Below, piece by piece: positions 1 through 13,594 of a stretch of 64,000 bases of DNA. The notes under the pieces are model-generated. The model worked only from the letters and a program-made list of their open reading frames with translations. It ran no database searches and was not told the DNA's origin. Source of the DNA: Eutypella sp. D-1 (taxonomy: Eukaryota > Ascomycota > Sordariomycetes > Xylariales > Diatrypaceae); the NCBI GenBank assembly GCA_023313575.1, contig JAJTTP010000031.1:186001-250000 (forward strand). The letters run 5' to 3'. Every line of letters begins with the position of its first letter. The first letter of the stretch is position 1. The position numbers and the translations under genes are program-made.

Positions 1-3000
1 GGACCTATGTAGCCTCGATACATAGATTACGTGCGTAACGAACACGCCTTATTAGACACCGCTGATTTACACCTTGCACCTTTCTATCCTCCCTTGCCGG
101 CAATCTTCATGGTGATCTCGGCCCCGCTAAATCACCTGCATGCGCGGTAACCTATGTAGGTAGGTGCCTGTTAGAACGAGATATATAATACTTGCGGATA
201 TAAGGTCTCTACCGGCGCGCGGAGCCGAAGGGGAGATCAGGTCCATCACGTGGAAATACCCAGGGAGGCCAGATTCTCGGATGCATTGCCCGGCCTGTGG
301 GAACTGACACGTCCCGCAAGTGAGCCGCCGTGCAACCCTGAATGGATGGATGATGCAGGACGATCGATCGTCTGAAAAAAAAAAAAAAAAGAAAAAAAAA
401 AACTCCCCGTGCTTGTGCGCTCCTAGGCCGGCTTTGTCCGGATCCCTCTGGCAGCGAGAGCTGGTATAGATCCGTACTGGAGGTCGGGATAACCAAGATG
501 AGCGCTGCGCCTACGGTTTAGATGAGACTTTTTCCCGGTAGCCCATGTATATAATGCGGCATGTATATCCGCCCAGTCCCCCAACCTGGCTAGCCGGGTC
601 AGTAAATCCATGGATCACATACCCAATAGTCTGCCGGGCTAAATCCATATAAGGTTGCGGGCAATCTGGGGGGAGGGGGGGAGAGAGTTATGGGAGGTTG
701 TTATATGCTAGGCATAGGCGAACCCTGTCACTAGGCAGAGGCCGACATGCACTTCACGAATTCAGGCATTGCAGCAGCAACGTGGGCACGCCGGTGCGGC
801 TGGAGCTTCTGCGATAGGCAAATACACACCGTGTATGCAACGAGCTGACTGGCTGCTAAGGTTTGTGCACGCATTCGCATGTCAGATCTCATCTGCCATT
901 TAGGCGTCTAACGAAGTTGCTGACAAGGCTGCTGTCGTACAACCTAATGCCGTGCGACGGGCTGCGGGATCAAGCCCTCCTCCGCGTCCTCAGCCAAGGA
1001 CATCACGGAATGAGTTAAGCAAGGGGGATCCTAGGAGAAGTAAATGGTGCGGGGATGAAGCGGGGGGTTTGATGAGAATGGCGGCTGAGATATGAAATCA
1101 TGTAATCACGCCGTATCTTGTAGTTAATCGCCCCGTATTATGAGATATGTATCGGGTGTATTCGAGTGTATCTATATACGATGGTTAAGGTTGGATAGAC
1201 AGATATGTATGTACTGACACTTAGTCCCAGGTCATTAATTCAACTGTTATATCCCCCCAAGGCGCCTGGGTGCCATGCACAGATGCATATATCACGCACA
1301 CCGAACCAACGAACATAACGAGCCCGCGGATGCAATTCTTGATACCGCCAATTGTTGATGCCCCTCCCAGGGTGTGCTCTGATTAGAGGCCAGAGTATGC
1401 CGGTAAGGATGTTGCGGTCTGAACCGAGGTGATATACTTCATTCGTCCGGCATCGCAGTTGCTATAAGCAACTGCCGGGGAGAAAAGAGGCCAGAGCACG
1501 ATGAGTTATCTAGCGATCGAGCAGACTTAACTGTATGGTAACCATACAAAAGCCGTTACGTCACGGCTGCCCGGCGGGACCGGTTCTGTGATGTCGCTGT
1601 TATCCTTTGCAATACGAGGTGGCCCTCAGGTTGCACCCTCAGAGGGTAGTTATAAAGTAGAATGTTATGATCGGGGCCCTACAGCTAGTGACCTTCTAAG
1701 AGTCGCGTTTCTGGAACCTTATGATCATCGGTAGTAGTATCGTAATCTCCAACTGGCTGTTCACCTTGGACCCAAGAACATGGGAGGGTATATAATCAAT
1801 CCTCTGTGATGGGGGCGCTTTCTCGCCCAGTGACAAGCAGCCCAGCTTCGGCGGAATCCCTGTCTCACGTGCGCGAATCGCCGGTCACGAACCACTGGCT
1901 CGTATCAGCCCGTGCATCTGGGGTTCCCAGTGGACAACGCCGGGCCGCCTGCTGCCTCGATCGTGGGCTGCACCCACTTTTGCACTTGGGGAGATTGTAT
2001 CCCTCAATAGCAAACAGATATTGAAAATGGGGACAGATACGGTGCTGACCTTGACGCGCCTCAAGTACCGCTACGTGGTTAATGCTGGTGGACTTGTCGC
2101 GTGTTCTTCGCCGATCTATGCGGGACCCTGGGAATTGATCTCGAAGCCGAACCCGAATAGTACCTACCTATGTAGTCATTTCTGAGTATGTATCCCGAGA
2201 GTTGACCTGAGCACAGAACGAACGAGCTTTGACGTGCCAATGCGCCCAGTGCGCTCAACCCGAAAGCCTGGGTCCAAGCATGACACACGTGTCATTGGGC
2301 TATTCCAGTTACGGACTTGAAATTTAAGTTTTAGATATGCATGTCTCGAAATCGTTCTCCGCCTGTCAATGCCATCCACCCGGTCTATCATCTTAGACAT
2401 GACTGAGCTATTAAGTAGTTTAAGATTAACTAGTGTAGGTTGGACTCCGGGACTCACTGAGGGACCGTTCAACCTCTGCATATAACGTGGAAAGGCCAGC
2501 ATTCTATGTATGGGTGCCTCCGTATCCAGCCAGCTGGGAATGACCAGTTGGTAGCAGAGACAGCTCTGATAGCCTTGTTTCCTACGTCGTAAGGATCGAC
2601 CTACATTGGCTGCCAGGCTGTCTAGCCCACACAATAAATCCAACTATCTACATACCATGTACGAAGTATCAGATATTTGTAAAACAGTCTTGCTACCTAT
2701 GCAAAGCCGAAGGCCGAGGCTAGTGACATCGGTATTTCCTTTATCACTATGTGCATACATAGTTACGTGGAGCCTCAAGGCTGAGATTAATTATCAGACC
2801 TGGCTGGTTCCTTTTGACGATGACCATTGCAGCCATCCGGACCCTGACCATCTCCACTTATGGCTGGAGCCGGCTTAGGTAGCCGTGGGTTCCCAGGGCT
2901 CCCATCGTCGGGGGTCCCGGCTACAACCCGTGGCTTCAACGGCTGTAGATACGTACATATTCGGCCGCTAGAGTCATGACTTTGTGGCTTGGGAACACAT

Positions 3001-6000
3001 AGAGGGTAGAGAATAGATCAGAAATTTCTCTGTTTGGTATATATGGGTTTGCAGCACAGCACGAATATCAGAAAGTGAGGTTCAGCCTCTGAGGACGTCG
3101 CCGACCACGACTTTATTTACGGGATAGCGTTGACCTATTATACTGAGCATTTTATTAAGACGCGTAAGTAGGTAGGTATATACAAGAACAGGATTGCACA
3201 GAGGATTGGTTCGGATTTACCCAGGCTGGCCAGGGAGGTGGTAAAGGAATTACGAAGTCCCGTACGAAGTAATAGTGACAAGCTAATGAACTACCCGGAC
3301 ACAGACACATCATAGATCTATCTACCTACATAGTATCTACTGTAGGCACTAAGAGGGTAAGTAGAGGGAGGGACCACACGTCTAAGTTAGTACGGCGTCA
3401 TATCTACTACACTTGCATAGTATCATGGGCTGAATTACCTTGGCGGTCTGCAATCGGTCTGGCCGTACCTCTGCCACGGGACGACTTGCCATGCAGTCAT
3501 GCAGCCTATACATCACATACCTCCGGCTAGCTCCAGGTGCTACTCCTGGTCTACATGCCATCACTCTGTATTGTCATCATTAACTACCCGTAGACCTATG
3601 TAGGTATTGATCAATGCAGTCTGCCAAGCCGAGTCTTCTAGAACGATGTGACTGGAAGTGTGACTGGAATGGATTGTTTCTTCATGCGCGTTCTTTCTCT
3701 TCTTGAAACCTGTCTTGGCATTGATCAACCACTCTGCCACGCAAACTTGACCTAACTAGTGTGATATCACTAAGTACGTAAGGCATCCATGAATATAGTT
3801 TGACAGAGTCTGGCGCCGTAACTACTACTTGGGTATCTCTTATTCTCTCAACTTCTGGCGGAGAATGTATCTTGAGTATGTGGCTCTTTACGGCTACAGT
3901 TAGTCGGGTAACTTCCCGCATCTAGAAGTGGAACACCCTAACATATGGACTGTAACAAAGGGCCAGATGGCTCGCTTATAGGTCCGGTCCGGTTCGTCTG
4001 CAAAGTTCCAAGGTTGTGAATGCCCGAACCTGTACCTTACATATACGTAACCTACCTAAAATACGTATTAGACCTACAACCGCTGCAACCAAGGTATATG
4101 TGCGTAAGAGGCGACTAGGCGATAAAACTACCTACTTAAGTAGGAACACACCAATTGGCTTTCGGGCCGGGCACCTAGTATACCACTAGATCGGACTCAA
4201 CCATTAGTTACAAGATAGTTAGTTAGTTACAAGAGCGCTATGTAGGAGCTTGGCCAAAGAACTTGTCATGTCTTCAAACTCCCTACAGTTTTCACCCTGT
4301 AGTTTACTTCTATGTAGATATCTACTTAAGGAAGCCTACACCTATATCTTGAAAAGTGTAACTATAAGGTGTAACACTACGTAGGCCATAGATAGGGCCT
4401 GGGGTGCCCTGAGCGTAGCGAGACGGCCCGGGAGATCCAATAACTACATGGATTGCTTAATTAAGTAGCAAGAAGTAGATGGACGAATCCTGGATACCAT
4501 GGATGGATACTTGTACCCGGGCGCCGTGATGTAACATGCATCATACCAAGCATACCGGGCAATCTTATGGGTAGATGGGCAGATGGGCAAATAGGCGCTT
4601 TTTAGTGACTGCCTAAGTGACTACCTAGGTATCTAAGTACGCCTTATCCACTCACATGCATTAGGAATCGCCTGGATTTGGTAGTCATCTCAAGTTTGCA
4701 AGTCTCGAATGACCCGTGGACCTTCTTTTCATACCTAGACTGCTAGATTAAAGTTGTAGGCTTTTATCCCCCCCTGCTGCTTTCGAACCATTAACACACC
4801 ATTTATAAACGCAAGTAAGCAGGCTGGCCTTTTCAAGTCATTTTATTTTGCAAGATCTCTCTCTCTGTCGCTATTTCATGTATGTCTTTCAGCCGGTGAT
4901 TTTTTTTTCTTCATTCCCCGCTCATATACGCACTTATTTCCGTTTAAGCGCAATAGTTCGTCATTTCGTGTTGTCTCGTCAAATACTTTGAACGTTGCAT
5001 AATAAGACCTGGGCGTCCTGCTACTCAGACTTCCAGGATACCATTTGTTTATGTAAGTTTCAAGTACTTACCTGGGTACCTAGGTAGGTAATATAAAAGA
5101 TTGAAGGTATTCAGACGGTCTTCGCTAGCAACATTTGATAACTATATATAGTAGGGGGATCCCTTCGCCCCTTTAGGACGAGTTTTATGCACTCGGGCAC
5201 TATCCAAGTGTCGGCATAGTTTCATACATCTCATTCATGCGGGTATTTGTATCAGTGAGAACCGTTACCTCTGCTGCCCCCCCTCTTGCCCCCCTTGACT
5301 ATCTCTTGGATTTTTTTTTGTAACCTGCTAGCCAGATGAAGCATCTACCTTGATACCCCAGGCGAATCGTCTTCCCAAATAGTTGATGCCATGCGTGGGA
5401 TCCAAACTCGTGCATACGTGCCTATTTACATATATACTTAGTACTTACATAGATACCCACCTATATGTACCTAAGTAGGTCTCGCGGATGCATATGTACA
5501 TATATGTATGAGATTGTTATGTAAATAAGTTGCAGCGCATACTTTTACTGCTTCTGCTATAAGTACTGCAGATGGCTCTATCAAATACGCCTATCAAATG
5601 GATTACCATAGTATTATGTAGGTACCTACCCGACAGGCCCGGGGTTTCTTCCCCGCTATATAACATCCATTATATCCACATCAAACATCCTGAATATCCA
5701 CCTAATCAGGTCCTATCCATGTGCTTATGTAGGTACTAAATAGATAGCGTTAGGGCTCAGGGGGGGGGGAAGTATGTATGTATGTATGTATGTATCTCCT
5801 GTATTTCCTTCCTGGTGCTGGCTGTCTTAAAGTCGGAAAATATACCCTAAAAGACAATTAGTTCTCAAATCCTAATTTTTTGGGTCTGTTTACTTAAGTA
5901 TGTCTTGCTCATTTTATCTGCTTGTTCTGAGGAATAGGGGCTTGAAGGGGTTATAAGGCAAAGTGGACGGACAGCTTAGAAGTGGAATAAAAGATATTTA

Positions 6001-7260
6001 CCTACCCTAGGTCGGTACATATGCCCGTTTACTTTTTGTACATAGTAGTACCTGGCAGCCTGGGTAAGGAGCAAAGAGCAACCTCCATAATAATTTATCA
6101 TCTTCCTTGTTTCCTATCCGTATGTAATTTACTCCCGAGGTCCTACCCTCTTTTTACCGGTTGATGTTGAGGCCCCCTGGTAAACCCCCATTTGCTTCCT
6201 TTTTTCTACCTGCATATCTGCATACATAAATTTATAATAGCTCTCTGGCTCTAATACTTCCATATCTACCCGACTGCGCGGGTTTCGTCGTTCCTTACCT
6301 CAGACCTACATGAACACACTTACACATGTAGCTAAGTAGACACTTATTAGTTAAGTTGGATCTATCAGAATAAGCATTTAAAATACAACGTGGCCTGCTA
6401 CCGGTACCGGACCTAGCCGAGAAGCAATCAGAGGCGAGCCTGGAAGAGAGGCAGAGAAGGGGTACAAGAGAAGCAAAAAAGAAGTGAAAGCAAGGAAAGA
6501 TCCAGCCAACAATACCGAAGGGGCCGGCCGGACATCGAACCGATCTACTATCTCGCACTAACTAAAACCAACCGACTGAATATCGTCAACTTTCCTGTCT
6601 CCTCTAACTACCCGGCTGTCACTACCCCGTCGCCCGTTGTTGCCCATCGGTCGTTGCTCATCTTTTATAATCCTATAACACATCGCGATAACAGCATCTC
6701 TTTCAAGGGAGCTCCCTCCAAGGTTCCACATGCCTTGGCTGTATATGTATTAATACCAACATACCTGCACTACACGCCCCCTTAATCCCTGACTTACTTA
6801 CTTACCCTCAACACATCTCATCCAATCCCTCAATTCCCCCCATTCCCACCACCCCTCTCACCCCTACCTTGCCCCTACCCAGCCTATATCGTTCTAGGAA
6901 GGGTTCAAGGGTACATCGAAATCATATCATTCTCGATTCGATTTAGTAAAACGCAACGGACGACCTACGGCCAATCACGACACTTGATTGGCTTCGCTGC
7001 CGAACCGACCCGCCACCCGCAACCTGCAAAGCACCGCCTAAGGACCACCTAGGGACCACCTAGGAACCACCTACTTAGTAGGAACCATCCAGGAACCACC
7101 TAGGAAACCACCCTAAGCAGCAGCTATAATTGGAGACGATCCCGTTGACAGATTCCTTAAACTTACTACGCCCGGTAATTGACTACGCTCGCGACGACCA
7201 GAAGGGGGTTTTAGTCGTAAAAAAGAAAAGGAAAAAGGAAAAAAAAAAAAAGGCTTGCGT
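1..7260. other. Gene-poor interval with dispersed short repeats
   Basis: I find no credible gene here. The open frames are short, lack recognisable motifs and do not join into spliced models. The DNA is scattered with CCTA/TAGG tetramers in both orientations and their palindromic junctions (TACCTAGGTA-like), for example around 5068-5092 and 5620-5630, plus homopolymers near 376-400 and a GTAT tetramer run at about 5772-5795. No transposase, reverse transcriptase or terminal repeat was recognised. Confidence 0.6.
5772..5795. repeat. (GTAT)n microsatellite
   Basis: Six uninterrupted copies of a GTAT tetramer directly follow a run of G. It lies in the gene-poor left part of the window. Confidence 0.9.
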
Positions 7261-7374
7261 TACAACCGGCGCGCCGACGATCTTGACGGGACTTCTGTTC
7301 TAACTCCTCAAGTCACGTTAGTCGAAGCCTGACCAATTGAAGCCTGACGCCTGAAACCCTTCAAGCCTTGCTTG

Positions 7375-7770
7375 CGCTTCTTCTACTTTTCTTTCTCTCC
7401 CCTTTTCTTTTTGAGCAACTCTCTCTCTTGCTTTACCTTATCGTATCTGACACGATTAGGGCCTAGGTTGAAGTCTTTCTTTCGCTGTTCCAAGGCTGGC
7501 TGGGCTGGCTTTCTAGCTTGCTAGCTTTCTAGCTAACCTACCTGGCTTTCATTCACTGAATCTCATCGTCACGTCTATATAGGGAGAGGGAAAGAGACAG
7601 AGAGAGATCTATATATATATATAACTACATGCATATCCACCCAGGCAATTCTATAGTTATGCGCTAAGAAGAACCCACGTTCCATCGCATTGCCTTTTGA
7701 AGAGCCCTTCCCATCACGTCTTTAAACCCTTCCCTTCCCTCCCTCCCCTCCCCCCCTCCCCCCCTGAAGA
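7375..7770 (+). promoter_or_regulatory. CT-rich tracts upstream of the RING-PH-VWA gene
   Basis: Two pyrimidine-rich blocks (about 7375-7470 and 7690-7765) lie 400-800 bp upstream of the start codon at 8168. CT-rich tracts near transcription starts are common in filamentous-fungal promoters. That these serve as the promoter or 5' leader of the downstream gene is inference from position; no TATA box was assigned. Confidence 0.35.
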
Positions 7771-7974
7771 AAGCCATCCATTCCAGGCATCATATCAATA
7801 CCACCCTTTTGAAACACTGCCCCGGGCTGCAAAAATAGAACTTGTAACACCAATCGATTCCCATTACATTCATGTACAATAGTCTTAGGTGTGTCATACC
7901 AAGCCTCAGCCGTTGGATTTCCGCCACTATCCGACCAGGACGCCGCCGTCGCCTCCGCTTACACTTACACTCAT

Positions 7975-8100
7975 ACTTCCGTTGCTTCTGCCTCTGCCTT
8001 TGCCTCTGCCGCGGCCCCCAGGTGCTTTCGCCATCGCCTTTGCCATCGCATTCGCATTCGCCATCGCCTTTACCATCGCCTTTGCCTACGCCTATATCCC
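7975..8100 (+). repeat. Degenerate hexamer repeat in the 5' leader
   Basis: Imperfect tandem copies of GCCTTT/GCCATC/GCCTCT-type hexamers run up to 70 bp before the start codon at 8168. The repeat unit is a multiple of three, so all three forward frames stay open across it. This explains the overlapping short frames here; none looks like a real protein. Confidence 0.6.
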
Positions 8101-8167
8101 TTGTGGAAAGAAGAAAACTTGATCCGTTTCCCAGAGCCGCCGCTTCTTTCTCGCCTCACCACACCAC

Positions 8168-11100
8168 ATGTTTAGTCGTTCCTCTAACAAGAACAGCAGC
8201 AGCGGTTTCTCTGGCAGCGGCTTCGGGAGGGATTACAGAGGATTTCTTGATATTAGCCGCTTAGGCTCATCAGACTCGCGTTCCCAACGTTCTGCGCGGA
8301 AGAGACGGGAGGAGGATTGGAATTCAACTTATAGCGGCGGTTCATCTACATACCCGGAAAAGGGTGAGTTGGCACTTTTTGATGAAAAATAGCAGTCCTT
8401 CAGTCCTTCTGACTTGATTTGCCCTGCCCTGCCCTGCCCTGCCCTTGACCTGCCCTCTGCCTTGCCACACCATCAAATATTACAAATTACTACCTACTAC
8501 CTACTGCCTACTACCTACTGCCTACTACCTTACTACCTTACTACCTAGGCTAAGTACTGGGTGACTACCCACCTACGTTGTAGTACTAGTAATCTTCTTT
8601 TGCATGCATGCTTGCTTGCTTCCTTCTTCCTCCCTTTGCCTCCTAACGCGCCCCTAACCTTCTTTCTTTTTTTCTAACTTCCCTCTTTTCAGGTCACTCA
8701 ATCACAGCTGGCTCTATTCGCCAGTCTCCTTTCCGAGCGCCGTCGTATCGTTCGGCTACATCCTTCAATTCCTCAGCCTCTAAGGAGACCGTGCGCCAGC
8801 CCGATCCGAGACAACGATCCGGAACAGCCATGTCGTTCGCGACCACCAACTCGGATAGGAGTCGCTCTCGGAGGGAGCGAACCTTTGTTGGCAGCGAATG
8901 CGCTGTCTGCGAGGAGCCGTTAGAACACACACTTCGCGGCGAGCGAATTTTGCAGTTCTCCTGCTCACATGTTTCTCACGAGGCTTGTTTTTATGAGTTC
9001 ATTCGGGAATTTGAATCTCAATACTGCCCATCATGCAATGCGCCCTTGCATTTGGACACAAGCCGCGGAGGGAATGTCTTGGATATAGGTAAGGCATCAA
9101 GATTTGCAGCCTCCCCCGGGGGTAGCCAGACTGATAGCGGCGCTCCAGAAAAAATTACTAGTATGGTGCGATCTGCATCAGCTACCGAAAACAGGTCGTT
9201 GCATACCCCGACGCCTATCGCGCCACAGCCGCAGTGGGAAAGCCAAGGGCGGTCGCCGGGCGGCGATTCCGGCGTCAGGAGCATGCCACCTAGCAATAGC
9301 AATGGACGAGACAGCGCAGCTAGGGGAAGTGCCCGTGACGGTTCCGATCGGTATGTCGGACGGCACGGACGTAGCGATAGCGAAGCTACTGGAGCTACTG
9401 GGGTTGCATCCTCCACGGGTTACCCCGAGACCATGCAGAGCGGACCACACCGTCGGCACGACTATGACCTCCAAGCTATGGAGACCACGCCAGGTAGCCC
9501 AAGGACGGCCACAAGAAACCCCATACCAGCTCCGTCTGTCGCCGTCAGGTCCGAGTTCCCTACGATAAACCGGTCTCGCCAGCAACAGACTTTGACGTGT
9601 CTCATCACGGTCGAAGTTCCCGATAATAAATGGAGACCGGACCCCGAAGACATTGGCGTCTCCTCGCCCGTACAGCCGTCGCGTATAGAGGAAGCTTTCG
9701 AGAAGAGAGCTCCGTCGCCTACGAGAATCTCAAAGCCACGCTTCTACCCGTATGAATCACCTGAAGTTTTGGAGGACATGACCGAGAATCTGCGCAATCG
9801 TGTCGACAACTGGCATGGGCTCGATTTTAACAGGTAAGAAGAGAACGTGTACCTGTGCTGTAGGTGGACACTGACGGTCAGTATAGATTCGGTAAACTGC
9901 GATTATATGGCACTCTGCGGGTCGGCAAGGACAAGGTCTCGTGGCAAGAGCTAGAGTGCTTCTTGTTCGCGGAGATGCTTATATGTGTTAAGGAGAAACG
10001 AACCCCCGCCGCAGCACAGCACTGGGACGAAAACGGCGCACCCCGCAAACCCCGTTGCACGTTGAAGGGCTCTATTCTAATCAAAAAGCATCTCAATGAG
10101 GTTTCAGAGACCGGATCAGGTGGGAAAACTACTGGTCTCTATTGACAAGATTCACCCTAGCTAACAGGCTTTTAGTTGATGAAAACGTTTTGACCCTCAA
10201 CCTCTCCGTGGCCGAATTGCCGCAGTTCCATCTGCGGTTCGACAACCGAAACCAACTAAAGCTTTGGCAGCAAGCCCTTTTGGATTTAAATGCGGTCGAA
10301 ACGTCACCTGTCAGGAGCCCCGATTACGACCGGGCAGATATGTCAGAAACCGACGAGGACGACTGGGGACGCGCAAATCGGCAGCGAGTCTCGTCATTAG
10401 CTTCTTCTTGGGGCGGTCCCAAGTCCGTCACAACCGCACCAACTGATTATACGAGCTTGGCCAAGGGCTCGTCACCCTCGTCTTTCCATGTGCCCATCGA
10501 CGTGGTCGTGGTCGTGCCCATATCGTCTTCGATGCAAGGCGTGAAGATCAACTTGGTCAGAGACGCGCTGAAGTTCATGGTTAATACCCTAGGTGAACGG
10601 GATCGCATGGGCTTGGTCACTTTCGGTTCTGGGGGTGGCGGTGTGCCTATTGTTGGTATGACCACCAAGGCATGGCATGGATGGAATAATGTGCTGGCTT
10701 CCATCAAGCCCGTGGGACAGAAGAGTCACCGAGCGGACGTTGTGGAAGGGGCCAACGTGGCGATGGACCTCCTGATGCAGCGCAAGTACAACAATCCTAT
10801 TGCGACAATCATGCTTATTAGCGATGCTTCTACGTCTGATGCCGACAGTGTGGACTTCGTTGTCTCACGGGCAGAAGCTGCCAAGTAAGAACCATTATCC
10901 CGCGCTCCTTTCGTCTCATTACTAACAAAGATGACGTAGAATAACGATCCATTCGTTCGGTTTGGGAATGACACACAAGCCGGATACCATGATTGAGTTG
11001 TCAACCAGGACCAAGGCATCATATACGTATGTGAAGGACTGGATGATGCTCCGAGAATGCCTAGCTGGCTGTCTTGGTTCGATGCAATCCCTTTCTCATC

Positions 11101-12155
11101 AAAACGTCAAGCTCAAGATCAAATTACCGGATGGGTCGCCTGCGAAATTTCATAAAATCAGTGGAGCCTTGCAGATCACCAAGCGCGCTACTGGCCGCGA
11201 CGCAGAGGCCTCGTTAGGGGATCTCAGATTCGGTGACAAGCGGGATGTACTCGTTCAGCTCGTCATTATTCCCGATAACACATCTCAGGAACAGCTGCCG
11301 CAGGATCCCTGGGAGACAATCGTCTCTGGTCTGGAAGCCTTAGGCGGCCCTGTGGACCAGGACGATCAGAGGACGCTTTCAGTCGAGGAGCTACCTCTCA
11401 TTCAGGCGGACCTCGTATGGGGCGACATCCTTCGAGAGGGAACCATAATGCACCTCCCCAGACCATCTCTATTGGCCATTACGATGCTCCCAGCGCCTGG
11501 CAGCAAGAAATCCACCTGGCAAAACCCACCTATTCCCCCGCATCACAGTATCGTTCAACGCCGCATGGAGCTCTTGACGTCAGATATGCTCACTCGAGCA
11601 TTAACTCTAGTCAGCAGAGGTCAACACGACCGCGCGCACACGCTATTGAACGAAACAAGATCGATTCTGAAGGGCCTTGGCAAGGGCGGATTGCCACCTG
11701 TTCCTGGAGGTCCCCTCCCGCCTATACCGGGCAGCAAACCGAATACGCAATCCTCGCTGGATTCTCCCTTGGCGACTACCCCCGAGCGGAAGAATTCTCC
11801 TTCACCAACGGCACAAGTAGGCAACGGCTTTCCACCGCCACTTCCCCGCACTCGATCGAACGACGGGCTTTCCCTCGGCACGGCCCCTGGCATCGATTCT
11901 GACACGGTGGCCGCTCTCGATGCCGAGCTCGAAGCGAGCCTGGAATGGATCAATCACCCGGCTGTGTTTGGACGCGATAGTCGCAAAGCAGTTCTGCAGG
12001 CCATCGGTGTTATAAGCAGTCAACGAGCCTTCACCTTCCGCTCGCCTATCGAGGGCCTGTGGGCTGGCAGAGTTGGCGGCGTCAAACGTCTAACGGACTG
12101 GAGTCGCGAATGGCGAGACGAAGCAGGCGGTGAGGGGATAATTGAGGAACCATAA
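8168..12155 (+). CDS. RING-PH-VWA scaffold-like protein (Ste5/Far1 type)
   Basis: Five exons with matching phases: 8168-8363, 8693-9833, 9887-10119, 10176-10884, 10940-12155; 1164 aa. An N-terminal Ser/Arg-rich tail is followed by a RING-H2 finger at residues about 135-180 (CAVC, then C-S-H, H, C, and CPSC), a long disordered linker, a PH domain from residue about 446 to 560, and a VWA domain from about 631. The order RING, PH, VWA is that of the yeast Ste5/Far1 scaffold family, which binds G-beta and assembles the pheromone MAPK cascade at the membrane. Many fungal annotations simply call it a von Willebrand and RING finger protein. The VWA metal site is degenerate: the usual first Asp of DxSxS is Pro (residue about 638), although Ser-x-Ser remains, so metal binding is doubtful. 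Domain calls are firm; a role in mating or MAPK signalling is inferred. The first intron (329 bp) is far longer than the other three (53-56 bp). Confidence 0.85.
8421..8556 (+). repeat. Tandem repeats inside intron 1 of the RING-PH-VWA gene
   Basis: Five GCCCT pentamers (about 8421-8445) are followed from about 8487 by imperfect CTACTGCCTAC/CTACCTTA units. Both sit within the 329-bp intron 8364-8692 and account for its unusual length. Confidence 0.8.
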
Positions 12156-13594
12156 CCTTCTACGGGATCTGCGGTGTGCTCTGCAACCCTTTTCTTGAAT
12201 TATTATCACTATATTCTTTGACTTTTGTTTTTCTGGCGTTTGAACTTGGATGATGGGATTTGGAAATGCACGATTCCCACGGGAGGGCCATATGTTTGAA
12301 CGAACTTTCGTCACGATGTGTTTTCTCCTGGCCTCCACGGTCGAATGTCTTTATTAGTTCACCTTCACCATTTACCGGCTCGAGGTCACGACCTTACTAG
12401 TCGTTACGATATTACCCGCCATACACACGTTTTGCTTGAGATACCATATTTGTTTCATCTCGCAACAAGCCACTCTGGGGGGTCTTCAGCGGGCAGACGC
12501 TTCGTTATATGTGAGGATAATGTGCAGCTGCCGGAAGCGTGGGGAGGGAGCAGCCTTGTTTAACCTTTCTTGTGGGGATGTTTTCGAATCACGAAGGGGG
12601 AGGTTTTTTTTTTCGGTGGGGAATGACACCATGTATATTGGCTTTATAACCCATGTCTTACGATCGGAGTAGCCAAATGGCTTAAAGATACATGTGATAT
12701 TAGCGTATCGCTTTGCCTCGTTATATATAAGTATAAGTAGTAAAATCATTAACCATGTACAGTGCCATACAATTTGTATATGAACTAGAGTGCTTACATT
12801 ATGAGAAGTGCCTCTGCGCCACTGATTAACAAGTTCAATCGCTATCTAACGAGAGGAGCCATTTATCAATACTGGCTTGAATCTCAGAGTTGATTGAAAT
12901 TTGTGAGAGTATGAAGAATCCATGCTAATCCTTGGCTTCACCCTCTCCCTTTCTAAATCTCTGTCTATACTTTCTAGCCTCTCAACCCCCCAAAATTTCC
13001 GCCGCTTTCTCACATGCTCTGTTGTCTCCCTCGCTCACCAACGCCGTATTCTCTCCCTATTCGTCACTAGACCAATTCTTGGGTAAGGCAAGGTATGGGT
13101 AGCCTTATCGTTGCTTACATTTACCCCTCACTACGGTAAAAAGGCAAGGCAGATAGCTAAACATGGATTATATGCAAATGTATTGGTTATTGAGTGTATC
13201 AGAGTCTTATGGGCACCGTAACTCGGCCGATCACCGGTAAAGTCATGCAGCTTACGGCTGCTGACTAGTCTAGAGGTCTGGAGTTCCTTGCGCATGATAG
13301 GTTCACAATTTACACTGTCAGTTGAAGTACTGTACGGAGTAGTTGTTTAAACCAATAGCCGTGATCTGGCTACCTAGTACTGCAACGTAAGCCCTGCAGT
13401 ACAACATGATGCAACGATCCATCCTATGTGGAATAGCCAAGGCAGATGTCGGAGTATGGCCTTCCCTCCGCTCAGAAGAGGCTGTGTTCTGGACACAGAG
13501 GTCTTTCTGATTTACTTACTTAAATGATGAAATGCCGCACCTTCGGGCTGACAGCTGGCTCTTGCTAAGCATCACCAATTAGAATAGTTCGTCA
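12156..13594. other. Intergenic region, no gene seen
   Basis: This is the 3' flank of the RING-PH-VWA gene and the 5' flank of the 1082-aa gene. Short frames at 12318-12749 have no recognisable content. No repeat or RNA gene was identified. Confidence 0.6.

Noticed and set aside
2176..2643. 155-codon minus-strand frame
   Set aside because: It overlaps other open frames, has random-like composition and no recognisable motif, and lies in repeat-rich gene-poor DNA.
3682..3921. 79-codon minus-strand frame with fairly protein-like composition
   Set aside because: No partner exon, family motif or neighbouring coding sequence could be found.
6520..6560. Possible tRNA B-box-like string on the minus strand
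   Set aside because: The spacing does not match the GGTTCGANNCC consensus, and no A box or acceptor stem could be paired.
7891..8264. Overlapping plus-strand frames upstream of the scaffold gene
   Set aside because: They are open only because of the hexamer repeat and pyrimidine tracts; none has protein-like content.
9089..9109. GTAAGG...TTGCAG inside exon 2 of the RING-PH-VWA gene
   Set aside because: At 21 nt it is too short for a spliceosomal intron and keeps the frame, so it was left as coding sequence.
9018..9585. Antisense frames across exon 2 of the RING-PH-VWA gene
   Set aside because: These are shadows of the GC-rich coding strand; the sense frame has the RING motif and consistent splicing.
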